This document shows, one piece after another, positions 33,635 through 46,881 of a stretch of 64,000 nucleotides of DNA. Within the stretch, counting starts at the first letter, position 1, and each line of letters starts with the position of its first letter. Position numbers and translations under genes: made by a program. Origin of the DNA: Bryum argenteum (lineage: Eukaryota; Streptophyta; Bryopsida; Bryales; Bryaceae); assembly GCA_037043015.1 (NCBI GenBank), contig CM073323.1, forward strand, positions 13,451,758 through 13,515,757, in the 5' to 3' direction. The notes beneath the pieces were generated by a model. The model saw nothing but the letters and a program-made list of their open reading frames with translations. It had not been told where the DNA came from and made no database searches.

Positions 33635-36600
33635 ATGACGCCCGCTCAGGTGCAGAGAGGTGAAGGCGGAAATGCTCAATTTCTCTTCAAGCGAAATTTG
33701 GAGGACTGGTTGCGAACTGAGCAGGGACAGGGAGATCTTATGGTCGCCGAGGTTCTAAATTGTCTTGACGAAGCGCACCTGTTGTCATTGCCCTTGCCGA
33801 AGGGCGTGCAGTGGCCGGCGCGTCCTGTCGCGAGAAACTACCGCTTCCTCTTTCGACGCCAGGTTGCGAAGCTCCTCGGTTGGACGGATCGGCGCGTTGA
33901 AGGCAATACTCTTGGATTTTCGTTCGATGTGAACAAGGGGTTGCGAGAATGTTGGTGGCCTGATGAGGAGCAGCAGGTAGAGCGCCGCAGCCTCAGCCCA
34001 CTTCTCCGTGGAACCAGCAGGTACGTGCCTTCTCTTCGATTGTCGTTGTGATTGTGGTATCAGAAGCGCTGTTCGGAGATGGACACAGGAGATGAACTCG
34101 ACGTGAGTCTCGATGATCACTTCCGGCCCTTCCGACCACTGCGCAGTGGGATTCTTCCAAACCAGGGTGCTAGCAGTGCACCTCGGCCGACGCAAACGAT
34201 TTCTGTGCAACAAATAGTTTCCTTCTCTGATGCACAAGAGGTGCAAGAGATTCGACAAACGGTGGATTTAAGTCAAGGCTCGGCACCGATTGTGAAGCAG
34301 ACTGTTCGTGCGGTTGGTGAAAGTAGCTCATTGGGAGGGCGTAAGAGGGCACAGTGTGCAGGCGGTGCGGTGCGCGAGGGTCAACAAGGGCAAGGCCGAG
34401 CGCGGAAGCGAAGGCCCTCATCGACGAGGGTTGCCTCAGGTCAGTCCCTCTTTCCCGAACTGAGTGCCGTTGCAAGTTTCGAGTCCCACCTTAGTGGCGC
34501 TTCTGGTCAGTCCCAACTTAGTGGCGCTGCAGGTTTCGAGTCCTTGTTCTCATCTCGAGACCAATCTCACCAGCATGTCTTTGATAATGGACAGGCACCT
34601 GAATAACACACGCATTCTGAGATTGATGAGTTGCTAGGTGCGCTAAATTGGACAGAAGCTTGTGAATTGTCCGGTGATGGAGAAGAACAGTTTGAGCGAA
34701 TCTGGAATAGTGGGCATCTCAACTCGAGAAATGTAACACTCAGAAAAGATGAAAAAAAGAGATTACACATTCCTTTATACGATTTGGGACTACGTGGAAG
34801 AGTCTGCATTGTGCCTCGTCTTGAGCTGTCTAGTTTGGTGATTGATGAGTCAAGCCCTGCCGTGGCTTTGGAGTCCTTCTGGGGTACCATAGTAGCGGAG
34901 TTTTATGATCCAGATGAAGCAATCGACATGCTGTCTGTTTTGCTGTATGGCCCGTGGGGTTGTTTTGATGTCCCAGAGGCGGTCGTTCAGTTCGTTGACG
35001 AAAGAGACGGTCAAACGGTGAGCGACTTGCAGTTGTGGGGTGAACAGCTGGAGGCAGCAGGGTGCGCCGACGAGCAGACTGCTAGTGGAGAGGAGTCGGA
35101 ATACTTACCGGGCCTGTCTGATTCCCAAGCGTGCAGCACGGACAAGCTGGATAACTTGGAACTCACCCCGAACAGCAAGAAGTGGTTTGTCACTCCAGAT
35201 GTGATCACTCGTGAGCTCGGTTTAGACTGTGATCTCTCATTTGAAGACTTCAACGACCTTCCTGTAGAGAAAAGATTTGCATCAGAGATGTGGAATTCTC
35301 CGTCGACCCAGCTTCCGCGCGTGGAGTGGACAGGTGACTCGCCAGGTTTGAAGGAGCCCTTGACTAATTGTACAGATCCAATCCATTTTTTCATGTTGTT
35401 CTGGCCATCGAGTATTCTGCTTCAGATCATTAGGATGACAAACTTATATGCTTCATCATGTACTGCTGAAGGGGGAACGAAAGGCGGGCCGAAATGGTCA
35501 CCACTGATACTCTCTGAACTTCTGATTTTCTTTGGTGTTTTGATGCTCATGTCGTTGAAACGAGTAACACACCAGCGTTTGCACTGGTCTAGAGATTCTG
35601 ATTTGTTTAGAACTCGTGCCATATCTGATGCAATGTCACGAACGCGATTTGAAGGTATTATTCGATGCATACATCTCGTTGACAACAATCAGGTAGTGAC
35701 TACTAGAGGTGACCCAGAATTTAGCAAGATCGCAAAAACTGCTTGGCTCGTGAATGCTCTAAATGACCTTTGTGCTCAGTATTGGAATGCCGAGCAAAAC
35801 CTCTGTGTCGACGAGATGATGATCAAGTACACAGGTAAGTACTCACCAATCCGCCAATATATGAAAGCAAAGCCCACCCAGTATGGAATCAAAATTTTTT
35901 GTCTTGCTAACACCACGTCCAAGTATGTCCAAAAAATCCAAATTTATTGTGGTGCAGATGAGAATCATGATAAAATAGGGAATGTAGGTTCTAGAACAGT
36001 GTTGTCATTGTTAGAAGGTTATGGTGGTAAAGGGCATATTGTGACCTGTGACAACTTCTTCACAAGTCCTCACTTGTTTTGGGAGTTGATGAAGAACAAC
36101 ATTTTTGCAACTGGGACAATACGTACAAACCGTAAGGGTTGGCCGGATGCTTTGACGATGGCGTCATCAGGTGGAAGAAGAGGCCAATTGTGGTACCGTG
36201 TTCACTCTTCAAACCGGATGTGTGCTGTGACCTGGTACGATAACAAACCTGTCTCATTGATCTCCACTGCGTGTAGCCCTGTTGATTGTTCTAAGTCTTT
36301 GTTTGTTGAGCGGTGGCATGAGACTAGTACTATTGAGATTCCTTCTTCTCCCGTTCTTGTGCACTACCAGAAGCATATGCGCGGAGTTGATGTACAAGAT
36401 CAACTTCGCAGTTACTACTCAGTGCAACGGCGAGACCACAAGTGGTGGCACAAGATCCTTTGGCACGTGGTTGATCAAACCTTACTAAATTCTTACACTC
36501 TCTATGTTACCGCAATGAAGGAACGAGGCAAGAAACCACTTTCACACCTCGGTTTCAATTTGAGTGTTGCATATGCTCTTACAAAAGTGCCCAAGGTGAA

Positions 36601-36871
36601 GCGGACATGTATGCCAAAGGCTAAGGTAAAAAATCGTGGAGGTTTGCATTATAGTATGGCATGGTCCGGACACAGAACACGAAAGCGTAGGACTTGTGTA
36701 GTTTGCAAGAAAGTTCAACAATATTATTGTCCAACATGTCAAGAAGCAATGTGCCTTGGCAACTGCTACGTGAAGCACCACAGCAATTTGCCTGAGCACC
36801 AGAACATTCAAGTACAGGACCTACCTAGATCACGAGGAGGGAGGCCAATCAAGTGTCCAAAGAGGCCATGA
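33635..36871 (+). pseudogene. piggyBac transposase with two in-frame stops
   Basis: One frame runs from the ATG at 33635, interrupted by TGA at 34049-34051 and TAA at 34604-34606. The remaining 34607-36871 is open. Both stops are one C-to-T change away from Arg and Gln codons; the first could instead lie in a tiny intron (donor GTACGTGCC at 34021). The N-terminal part is basic and unrecognised. The C-terminal part has the full DDE core: Asp codon at 35810 in CVDEMMIKYTG, Asp at 36050 in VTCDNFFTS, and Asp at 36389 and 36398 in RGVDVQDQL. KWWHKILWHVVD follows, then a Cys-rich zinc domain (CVVCKK, CPTCQEAMC). Catalytic residues are intact, so the loss is at the N-terminus. Confidence 0.85.
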
Positions 36872-36929
36872 ATGGTTCAGTTCTTTCTCTATTATTTGTT
36901 TCTCTGTCATTTGTTTGTGGGGTCACCAG

Positions 36930-37165
36930 TCACAGCCGTAAGGGGGGGTTCATTCACTTCTCTGTCTATGCGGGGGTCACCAGTCACAGCAAGGAGGGGG
37001 GTTCAGTCAATCACAGCAGCAAGGGGGGGCGGGTTCAGTCAATCACAGCAGTCAATAGGGGGGAGGGCAGTTTGATTCACAGGGGGGGTTCAGTCAAGGA
37101 GGGGGTTCAGTCAAGGGGGGGAGGGCAGCCACGTATGATCAACAGTAGTCGGGGAGGGGGGGGGG
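36930..37165 (+). repeat. G-tract minisatellite near the piggyBac right end
   Basis: Repeated AGGGGGGTTCAGTCAATCAC-type units with at least ten runs of five or more G; the longest run, at about 37156-37166, has eleven. It lies between the transposase stop and the right end. The + strand could fold into G-quadruplexes. Confidence 0.8.
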
Positions 37166-37529
37166 GGGTGTCAGCCCACGTCGGGTGGCAAGCCGGGTTC
37201 AAACCCCGGGCTGACAGCGTCTCATTCAACTGCGCGGTTGCTCTGCCCCTTTCTAAACCCCGGGCACCCGCCCATCACACCTGCCCCTTCCGAAGATGCT
37301 GCAAAGGATACTTCGGGCTGCCCCCCCAGGCCCTAAAATGACGTTTAAGGGTTATTACCCAAGTATGATTGTATCCTGGAGTCTGATAGAGCGGTCTTTC
37401 AGGACATCAGATAAATTGTCTGCAATGAACTGTGAGTCTATTAGCACCAGGTGCGGCGAGAACATAGTAGTTACTGTAACATCAGTAATAATGAAGTGGA
37501 GTATCCTTTTTGAGTGGTAAAACTTTTCT

Positions 37530-38694
37530 TACTCTCTCTACACTGTTGTGGGATCAGGGATGTTATTAAGATCAGTTCACGCCTTTAATTTGGCACAAGA
37601 TTCGTCTACAGTGTTGTGGGCTCAGAACGACAAGGAGGATCACTTCCACGAATCGTGCATAATCAAAGACCCCAAGCGGCTCTGGGGTTGTCGACTGTCG
37701 ATCTTTTTCAAGGTTTCATTCATCTGCTGAGGTTGTTGAATGAATGATGAGAATCACAATCTAGCGAGGACAGTAGCCTTTTTATTCGCTATCGATATTC
37801 GAGAAGCGGTGAGTATCGAGGCTTTCAATGTTTAATTACTATGAGCCTACTTAGTGCGGAGATTTGAATTTGTGTGGTATTTCGCTATGTTTGATAGTCT
37901 GTAAGCTAGGGTGTGCTTCCATAGGATACTCTTCGTGTCACAGCATGAGTTTATGATGAAATGCATCAATACAAAGCCACTCTCAACTCCAGATTGATGA
38001 GGCTGATTTGTACCAGTTATTGCTAATTTCCATTTCCTCTGTATTGTGATTGTCTGTTTACAAATGCAGGTAAGTTTCCCACCAACAAGGAATATAAGGT
38101 ATGCCTCCCACATTATCTACATGTGGTTGTCAAGAATCAGATGATTTGTTTCGGTTAGTCGGTACTGATAACATAGATACTTTAAGTTGTCACAGCAGAA
38201 TCGTTCACCTGGAAGAGCGTTTTCGCTCAATCTAGTGTTTCTTTGGTAGCAGTGGCCTTTCTGGAGTATGATAATACCCTCTTTGTCATTTTTTATCAGA
38301 CTAAAATTGGCGTAAATTTCAACTCAATCTTCCTCTTCTGATCTTGATAGTGTAGTCGAAGGACCTCAATGAGGTTGTGTACGTTCCATATAATTCGCCC
38401 CTGCTTTAGCCTCTTGTCAAGTGCTAGATTGATCCATTCATCTTTCGAGGTTGTCTGCAATAGGAGCTTCGATGATCTTTTGTAAGCGCGTCATGGAAGA
38501 TCGGTGGGAACATATATACTGGCGAGACGCATTCAATTAGCTATCCTTGTTAATTTCATCAAGTCCGTACCTTACTTGTTCATGTTGACTCCTCGACGTC
38601 TGTGTCCAACAGAAATGAACCTGGCCCGATGTCCGACGATGACACGATAGAGCCCCCAGAATTGGGTTCTTCATGAGGTTCCTTACCGTCCATG
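37530..38694 (+). repeat. Paralogous copy B of the kinase leader region
   Basis: Colinear with the minus strand of 17170 to about 16790 and then about 11120 to 10990: TTCGAGAAGCGGT near 37798, GCCACTCTCAACTCCAG near 37977, TTACAAATGCAGGTAAG near 38058, CTCCCACATTATCTACATGTGG near 38106. It lacks the Copia element and so preserves the pre-insertion order. Confidence 0.65.
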
Positions 38695-38990
38695 GATCCA
38701 GCTCAGCGTTCGTCACCATCGTCGCCCTACTTCTCTTCACGCATTGAGAGCATGCGGGAAAACGGGAGTGACTTCACCGAGAGGACTTCATCCGAGAATG
38801 TAGAACAATCCAAAGTCAACTGAACCGAAGCGGATCGTGCCGATGACTCCGACGATGAATATGACCCCGAGTGCGACCGTGTGTACTTTGCCGAAGTGCT
38901 GAAGAAGGATTCGCAATGGAAATCATTTCAAGATTCAAGGATTTTTCAGACCTTGAGTTGCGGAGGGAGGTCAAGGACAGATCTATTGTA
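38695..38990 (+). pseudogene. Truncated kinase pseudogene (paralog of 9238-10647)
   Basis: Reads SSRIESMRENGSDFTERTSS, then a TGA stop where the intact gene has the Trp of VHW, then DSDDEYDPECDRVYFAEVLKK. After a small deletion that shifts the frame it still shows the glycine-loop nucleotides (GGAGGGAGGTCAAGGA) and ends soon after. It aligns to residues 17-116 of the intact kinase. Stop, frameshift and loss of the catalytic region make it dead. Confidence 0.85.
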
Positions 38991-41674
38991 TCATACAGAC
39001 AGTATACTAAGGTGTAGGTATCAGCATTGCCAATTTCATGGAATCCTAGACAAGCTTTTCAACAGATGGTGGATGCACAACCAATTTTGGGACTTTCTTT
39101 TGCATATAGTGGAGTTTGTCATTCTTCAAACTAAGCTTTCAGATATGACAAGTAGAGGATGCTCGCAAAGTGTCATTATGTCATAGAAAGAGTAAAAGCT
39201 ATTAGAATGAATAGAGAAAAATATCCTCAAACCAAAAGTCAAATCTAAGATGTGGCACCATGCTTTTTTATGCTTCATTATAGATAATATGTATACCATA
39301 ATAGAGAATATAGGTACCGTATACTCAAATACTCTTGAAATTATCTTATCTGATGGTTACTCAAATTTCATAACTTCGTGATAATCAAAGAAGTTCTCAA
39401 GAATGAATAGCAAGTCACTTCAACAATTCACTCATTTCAATCCTTTCATCAAATTCAAAATTAGTCATTTCAACTCTTTATTCCTTTGTTCATGGAACTA
39501 TTGAATGTAAAATAACTTAAATCTGGACTCACTTACAATTGAAAAGAAATAGTTTTTATAATTCTAACTCCTATCAAACTTTGCTAATTGAGTTGTGTCA
39601 AGTCAGCCTCCATCAATAGATTTTGGTTGCAGCACAGATGACTAGTGTTATACGTATTTCTCTTAAACCTCCAGGCACTTCATCCCCTTGATCCCCTTCC
39701 CTTTCTTCCCTTTCTTTTTGGTTTGTTCTTCCTTTCTCTACAACCTTAATTGTTCTTCCTTAGGAGATTTTATGATTTTATGAATTCCAGCAAGTCAACT
39801 TGCAATAGTAATTTTTCATTTGCATCACACATACATGTAGAATTTTAGTTATAACCATTGTGTATGGCAAGAAATTCTAAGACTTATACCAAATTATTAT
39901 TTGATGGATGAAAAATATTTGGATGAAGGAAAAACAATTGTTTAAATAATACATTGTCTAAAAAATGAACATAAAGACGGTCAAGGGATATGAGGATAAG
40001 TGGACAAGGGCCATGTAAGGGCCAACTGAAGGTTAGGGCTTGAACTATAGAAGTTTTTGAAGTATTGAGGTGGGCATTTTATATGCAAAAGTGGAGGACT
40101 GGTGCTCTAAACAAGTGGCAAATATAAGCACTTTTAATTTCGATTTTTTCACTTTTACTTCCGAGCTTTTTCACAAAGAATGTGACGATTGGTAATCATA
40201 ACTTAACAATCGTTAACCATATTAAATCATAAGTATGAAAACCACTCACTGACTTTGCGAGCCGCACACCAATAAGAAAGCAGTTTACAATGGTTTTGAT
40301 ACGTATACTCTATGACTCAACAATTGTTAACCATATTAAATCATAAGTATGAAAACCACTCACTGACTTTGCGAGCCGCACAGCAATAAGAAAGTAGTTT
40401 ACAATGGTTTTAATAAGTATACTCTATGACACAATCTTGACCAATTTACTATTCAATAGTATAAGAACATTACATTTCTATAATTGGCTCATTTAATTGC
40501 CATATCATGCCATACATACAAGATTGCAAATTTCATAATAAGAAATTGTGAGATTGTAAAATAACCCCTATTTTTACAATAATGTGTCGACTTGCAATAT
40601 TCCAAGGAAAGTTCAGAAAGGCCGATGGCTTAAGGCCTAACTTCAAGAAAATTTCACGAAGGCCTACGGCCTAAATGTGGGGCAAGCTAGAATAAAGTTG
40701 TTATATTATCCAAGTTTTTGATATTTTCTTGATTAAGCCCAATTCAAGTTGTAAACATCACAAGCTATATTTGTATACATTGTTGTGTACTTCAAGTATT
40801 CATAAATAATTGAATGGACTAATTTTGCACATAGCCTTATTTATTTGATATTCTGTATGCATTATTGTATATGATACAATAACTTGAATTCTTAGTACTA
40901 TACATATCAGTTCACTTCGATTCGACTTGAAATCCCTAACAAATTTTAACAGACAATTCAATGTATCAAATCTCAAATATGACTATCAAATCTCAAATAT
41001 GACTACCAAATCTGACTCAAATCTCAAATATGACTACTACATATCGAAACTAACAAATATGGAGAAAAGTTCATTCAAAATGTCTCTTTACATGTGCAGG
41101 TGACTCTCAAAACAAATCCAAACAAAAACTAAGAAAACATACATAGTGAAGCGAAACAATTGAATTTTTAAGATATTGAATTTCATGAAGTTGGGCACAT
41201 GGAGAGTTGGGCACATGGAGAGATCAGAATTGTCACAGTTAGAACCATAATCATTTTCCTCAACACCAACTTACATCCCTTCACATAAACATTCTCCTGA
41301 ACACCAACTTACATCTTACAATAATGCACATCAATAAAAGCAATGAGACTAGGCCAAAAGGTGAACCAAAAAGGTGAATTCATATGAGCTTCTGCGAACA
41401 CCGTGAACATGCAGAGCACAGTTTATGTAACATAATAATTACTGTAGGAAGAGATCAACTTTGATACCTCTACACATCAGGCTACTTTACATGTCAGTAC
41501 CGAAACTGATTTCTATCTAATATGCCTGTCACGGGAATCAATGAATAAATCGGTACAATTATATATTAACACCCAAGCTAGCTTTACAGTGACAAAAAGG
41601 GTAATTGGTCTAATATACACTGGAGAGAATCTGAAAGAAAAAACGGACTTTAAAGAGGTGAAACCCTCCCCCAC
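38991..41674. other. AT-rich intergenic region with short tandem duplications
   Basis: No gene seen. Small tandem motifs occur near 40966-41045 (CAAATCTCAAATATGACTA) and 41190-41222 (GTTGGGCACATGGAGA twice), besides the larger duplication at 40212. Confidence 0.45.
40212..40439. repeat. 114-bp tandem duplication
   Basis: Two adjacent copies of GTTAACCATATTAAATCATA through ATACTCTATGAC, 114 bp apart, with only a few mismatches. No coding content; a recent local duplication. Confidence 0.85.
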
Positions 41675-44600
41675 TCAAAGTGCTTGGAAAGTGAAACACG
41701 ACATCCAGGACTTCAGGTAATTCCTTCTCGACCGCTTAGTTGGTGTAACGTTGCAGACGATTGATGGAAGGTACGGACGAATGTGCTTGTGGAATGCATT
41801 CACTGCTCCTTGTATGCCATCCTCGGACTCCATGGCCTTTGCCAGCTCCACTGCTTTTTGTTTGACCTGCCATAGCCACCCCGATTCGTGTCATCAGATA
41901 TGCATGAAATGCATAGCTAGTGACGACGCGTAATTACGTGATATCATTGTGAAGGTAACTACGGTTATACTGTGAAAATAATCCTCATATCAGTTCTCGT
42001 TTCGAACAGAATGCGTCAGGAACTTACCGCAGGATCCAGCATAAAATCGATAGCATGCACAAGCTTGTCCAAACTGAAGTGGTTTACTGGAATAGGAGAT
42101 GGTCCTACACCCTTCTCATGCACACGATCGCCCCAAAAGGGTTGGTCTCCGAAAAAGGGGATGATTGTTGTCGGGCACTGTAGACACAACAGTGTAAGAA
42201 GTCATTAATTAATGCAACTCATTCCGCAATTAGAGGGGACGAACAGCAAGTGGCTGAAAGAGATCGCATAACTTCTCTCTCTGAGGTCCATGTCTAATAC
42301 AAGTAGTAAAGCTATAGTTGCGCTAAGCACAGTCAGTTGTGATCACAGCATGTGAAAACGCAAACAGCTAGGATAAACACGAGATGGCGTAAGGTAGGAG
42401 AGTAAACGTACGGCAGCCTTGAGGCCTGCTGATGTGGTCCCCGCACCACCATGATGGACCTGGACACATTCAAAGACCGCGTCAACCGTGATCACATGAC
42501 AGCCCGAATGCAATGCAGCAAACAATGAGCTGACTACTTTCAATGTTAGTGAACAATCTGCAAACTTAAGGTATAAGTACGCAGTGAACAGAGGATTCAG
42601 TCTGGAATCTGAATACATACCACTGCGGCACATTGAGGAAATAGCCAATCATGTGGGCAATCCGATACAAGGAAGACATTCGGGGGTGTCTCCTTTACTG
42701 CCAAGCACAAGGATGCGTCAATAACTTATACTAGCAGAAAGGATGTCAGAAGCTAATATTACCACATGCAAAACTGTTGGGACGGAGGGACTTTGTTCAT
42801 GACAAAGCCCGCCCTTAGAATGGAAACATGTAGTGTAAGCAGGACTAGGATTGGCATTCCAGGAAAAGCTACACGTCGATAGGGTTATTAACAACAGAAT
42901 TTAGTCAAAAGCTTACAGTTTCCTATGCCTCCCCAGCCCTTGCCGATAATTCCTCGTTGCTTAGTCTGGGCCAGCGCTTCAATGATAATTTTTGTCATAC
43001 CTTCTGGATCCTCTACAGGCTGCAAGGTAATAATGAACACATCCGATCACAAAATCGTCAGTCATCTCAGTCCATCCTTCGTACCTAACTTAAATATTTT
43101 ATAACTTTTAGAATTTGTTGTGATCTGTAGAAAGAGAGATCAAGTACATGGCAAGTCAGAGACCGGTGCGTTGCACCTAACAGCTTGTATAGCATCAACA
43201 TTATCATACCATTATATGAAGGAAGCGAAATTTCAAAGCATTCGCGAGTAACTGAACCAGTTCAAAGCAGGGTACATTCCAGACCAGAACAAGACCTCGA
43301 CATTGCAAGAGCAGCCTACAGATCACGTGATGAAAGAAGCTTACAAGACTTCCGAAACCGATATAAATAGGAGGCGGACCAGCTTTCAGAAAATTCATAA
43401 GGTCTTCTGGAGGTTTATAGTCTGTCGCAAGGTTTAAGAAGCAAAAGCCAACCACATCAACCAACGGTCCCCAGTCTGCAAGACGAAAGAGAACCACATG
43501 AGTTAACATGATAGAACTGGAAGTGATGTTCCATGAAAGCAGAAGATCTAGAAACCTACTGATATCAATGCCCTACAAGATGATTCAGTGTCTACATACA
43601 AAAGAGGTAAACGTCCTCGAAGACCTCGGCTAAGCTCATATGAATCTAGGAAGAAACTAACCTTTAGGTTTTGGGACTAGATGGGGGCTCCAGATGTAGC
43701 CTGTTGGCTTTTCAGTAATTGAACCTTGAGATACACCACTCAGATAATTGATAGGTCGTAGCTTAAGGTACTTCTTACGCCAACTGTTGATTATTCCACG
43801 AATCCCCAACCATATAAGCGTGTCTACCACTCCATATGACATCTGATGGGAAGACGACAAAAGTGTGAGGACTGAGGCCTCCCATGAAATGCAAAGATTA
43901 TGCATCAATAGAAATATTGTAAGCAATAACAAAGGTGAAAGGAAACATGTGATCATCCAACCAAATTATGAGAAGGTGCTTACTCGATATGCTGCCGGTG
44001 GTTTCACTCGAGACAGAGGATGCGGAAACTTAGAAGTAGGCCTATTAAGTCCATGAAACAAAATCCACTCATTAAACAGAACAATAGACAAGAAATTGCT
44101 TGTGGATTTGACCCACGAACTTAAGGCTTCAACATTTTTTGCATCTGTTCCTTTGCCAATTAAATCACACCAGATGTATGATCAGAACTTATCACGACAA
44201 GCCCAAAGAAGACTGTATGACAGCATGCAATAGTCAGAAACTTACGTCCAAGGCATCGTGAAAAAGATGTGCAGCGGAATCTTCAGATACTCTGCTACGT
44301 GCACATGTCCTAGAAAGATATCAAATTCCTCTCGTTAGACCTCAAATGCCATATAGGTTACCTTAGTCTACAATACTAGGAGCATATATGCTCTGCAGCA
44401 AACTAGGAATCACTAAGGCGTCCAAGACGCTCACAAGAAATAGCAAGTGATCACAACACAGGAGACAAACAAGACACACCAAGAAAGACCACACGAACTT
44501 GTAGGTCCGATCCTTATAGTACGGTCCTTCTATGAAAACACAACTTCATTACAGAAATTGAGTATGTTCTGCGGTCTCCAGATGATGTCTGCTTTCCAAA

Positions 44601-46437
44601 GACTTGAAGGGAATTGGATTGATAGTCCAGGATGCATACCATATGCTGGAGGGTTGGCAATAATAGCCTGCGCCTGAAAAGGAATTTTCGAATCCATGTC
44701 TGGCTCAGTGCAAGCTGGTAGTAGAGAGTAAACAATTTGCTTAATTTGCTCACGTTGCACAGGAATCTCCGAAGGGTTTGAAGGCAAGAAACCCTTGTTC
44801 TTGACCATATCTGTCAACAATTTGAACAAATTAATCAAACTATGTACTGTAAGTATGTAACAAGCAATATAAAGTTCCTAGGATAGAAAATCTTGAAAGA
44901 AATACTTAGAATTCAAATTCTGAAGATGAGAACGTACATCCAGCAAGAACCACAGGATCGCCTCCTAAAGGATAAAACTCCAAGCCCTCCCTCCTCACAA
45001 AATCCTTGAAATTCTTGTGTGATGCCAGTCTTACTCGGTGTCCATATTCCTGTCATGAAATTACCGTAGAATCGTTCAGGACATTCCGTTACCTGCAAGC
45101 AAGAATCTATACTATCAATCTGAAGGAAGGTAGGCACAGCGAACCCTCAGCTAACAAGGCCCAACCGGCTTCACCTCACAGCCTTATTGCCAAAATTTAT
45201 TGCGTTAAATCTGGTGCATCCAATTGATAATATAAAAAATGCGTATGTAATTTGGAGGAAGATCGAAGATCTTGATTAAAAAACACAACAGGGTGGACAC
45301 TGAGATTACCTGAAGTTTTTTCCCAATGGCTATGAATGGCTGTACGTCACCACGTGTACCCACGATAAGCATAACAATTCTCAAGGGAGGAATTGTCTTA
45401 TAATCAGGTACAAGATCGTCGGTCCTGTTATCCACTTGGTCATTTTCAGCTTCTAGAGCAGATGGCTCTCTAGGCGTGAAACCATAACCGAACAATTCCT
45501 TCGCTGCTTGAGAACTCACGTTAAGGTCAAACTCCACTGCTCCATCTTTCTTTATTGTAGCAAGCTTTCTCAGAAGTTTTTTCTGCCAAGATAGCAATAA
45601 GCTATATGAGCTGACAAAAACTCGACACCGTACAAAAGTGCCACGAATTAAAGATAAAACTGCAACGCAGAATAGGTGTAGCAGAGGAAGGAACCTACCT
45701 TTCTGCGAGTCGACATCCTGGGCTCTCCAAAATTGCGGATGCTTGCATCATCCTCGTCATTCTTATCCTTTTTCTTTTCGGTGTTGGAACGTCTCAAATT
45801 CTTCGAAGATGTACTCTTCTCACTCCCAGAACTCGCCAGTGGCGGCATTGATGATGATCGCGCGACCGAATCCTCTAGAAAAAAGTGCACGTCTCAAAAT
45901 TGTCAAATAAGCTTCAACATTGCAAGCTTCAGCAGGACGACGGAGAGCTCGCAAAGGAGACTTTTAGCATGAACGTGCGCAAAAACGTGTAGAGGAATTC
46001 TTTCTGTTATCCATCACATGAAGATGAACAAGGAAAAAATGTTTTTTGTACGGAATGGAGAGAATTCATCCAAACTTAGAAATAAGACGCCCTGAATGCA
46101 GCAGATGTGAAAAAGATTGCAAAGAGCAAAGAAAGAAAAACAGTGTAAAATTAACAAGAAAAAAAGATGAAATCTCACCTCGAGTAAAACCCCCGGAACC
46201 AGCATATATGTTCTGAATGAGGTGGACACTCTCCTCCGATAGTTTCTTTGTATCGTCTGAAGAAGGCGGCGTCACACTCGATCTCTTCTCGTATAATGGC
46301 TTCCCCTCATTTAGTTCTGTTTCTTCCTCAGTGGAAGCCGCCGCCACACTCTCCTTGAGTTCAAGTGCTTGGCTTCCGTTCCTGCTGTCGTCTAATAAAA
46401 TAGCAGATACAACACCTAAGCTTGGGCTTTCGTCCAT
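41675..46437 (-). CDS. Sterol 3-beta-glucosyltransferase (UGT80 family)
   Basis: Transfers glucose from UDP-glucose to the sterol 3-hydroxyl to form steryl glucosides at membranes. Fourteen phase-consistent exons: 46179-46437, 45699-45874, 45310-45582, 44938-45049, 44640-44810, 44246-44309, 43984-44041, 43662-43842, 43345-43475, 42917-43019, 42621-42697, 42412-42459, 42028-42177, 41675-41866 (664 aa). GT28-type N-lobe GTRGDVQPF (about 220-228); [17 protein letters not shown] and [13 protein letters not shown] are near-diagnostic of UGT80. The sugar-nucleotide site is [20 protein letters not shown] (about 523-542), followed by [13 protein letters not shown]. Residues 1-150 are Ser/acidic and poorly conserved, as usual. 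The start at 46437 is the first in-frame ATG; the exon extends upstream to an acceptor near 46636, so the leader is spliced. Confidence 0.9.
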
Positions 46438-46881
46438 ACCTTCACGGTCGCCAGCACTAGAAGCCAAATTGGGCAATAGAGATGACTCGACTTCGGTAGG
46501 GTAAGTAGTCAAAAGCGGGATATCTGTTTTAGTATCTTTCCCGGTGGCGCAACATGAACAAGTCACACCTTTTCCACGCGAAAGGCTCAAAATCTTGCCG
46601 GCATCAAATTCACTATATCCTGCATCCGAAAACACTAAGATGTTAAACGCTGAGCCCGTAACATTCAAGAACGTGACACTCAATCTCCAACTACAAAAAA
46701 TTCAACATATTAAAGTGATGATACTAAAAGAATCATAAAGAAATCATTAAAAAGCTGGACTGCAATCCTCTAAGATGCCAATCGTATCTAACTTCATCAC
46801 GATGCTACTGGCTCGTAAAACCAAAGCAGAGAGCTGAATCCTGTAAGTCTCAAGACACATGATCACAGATAACACATAAAT

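Larger units (their letters stand above)
33191..37351 (+). mobile_element. piggyBac-superfamily transposon (near-complete, 4161 bp)
   Basis: Begins CCCTTAAACGTCA and ends with its exact reverse complement (13 bp). Both sides are flanked by TTAT (33187-33190, 37352-37355). CCC-starting ends and a 4-bp TTA-type target are piggyBac features, although the superfamily norm is TTAA. Inside is a transposase of the PGBD/DDE_Tnp_1_7 type in one reading frame, broken by two stops. A G-tract-rich minisatellite lies before the right end. Confidence 0.9.
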
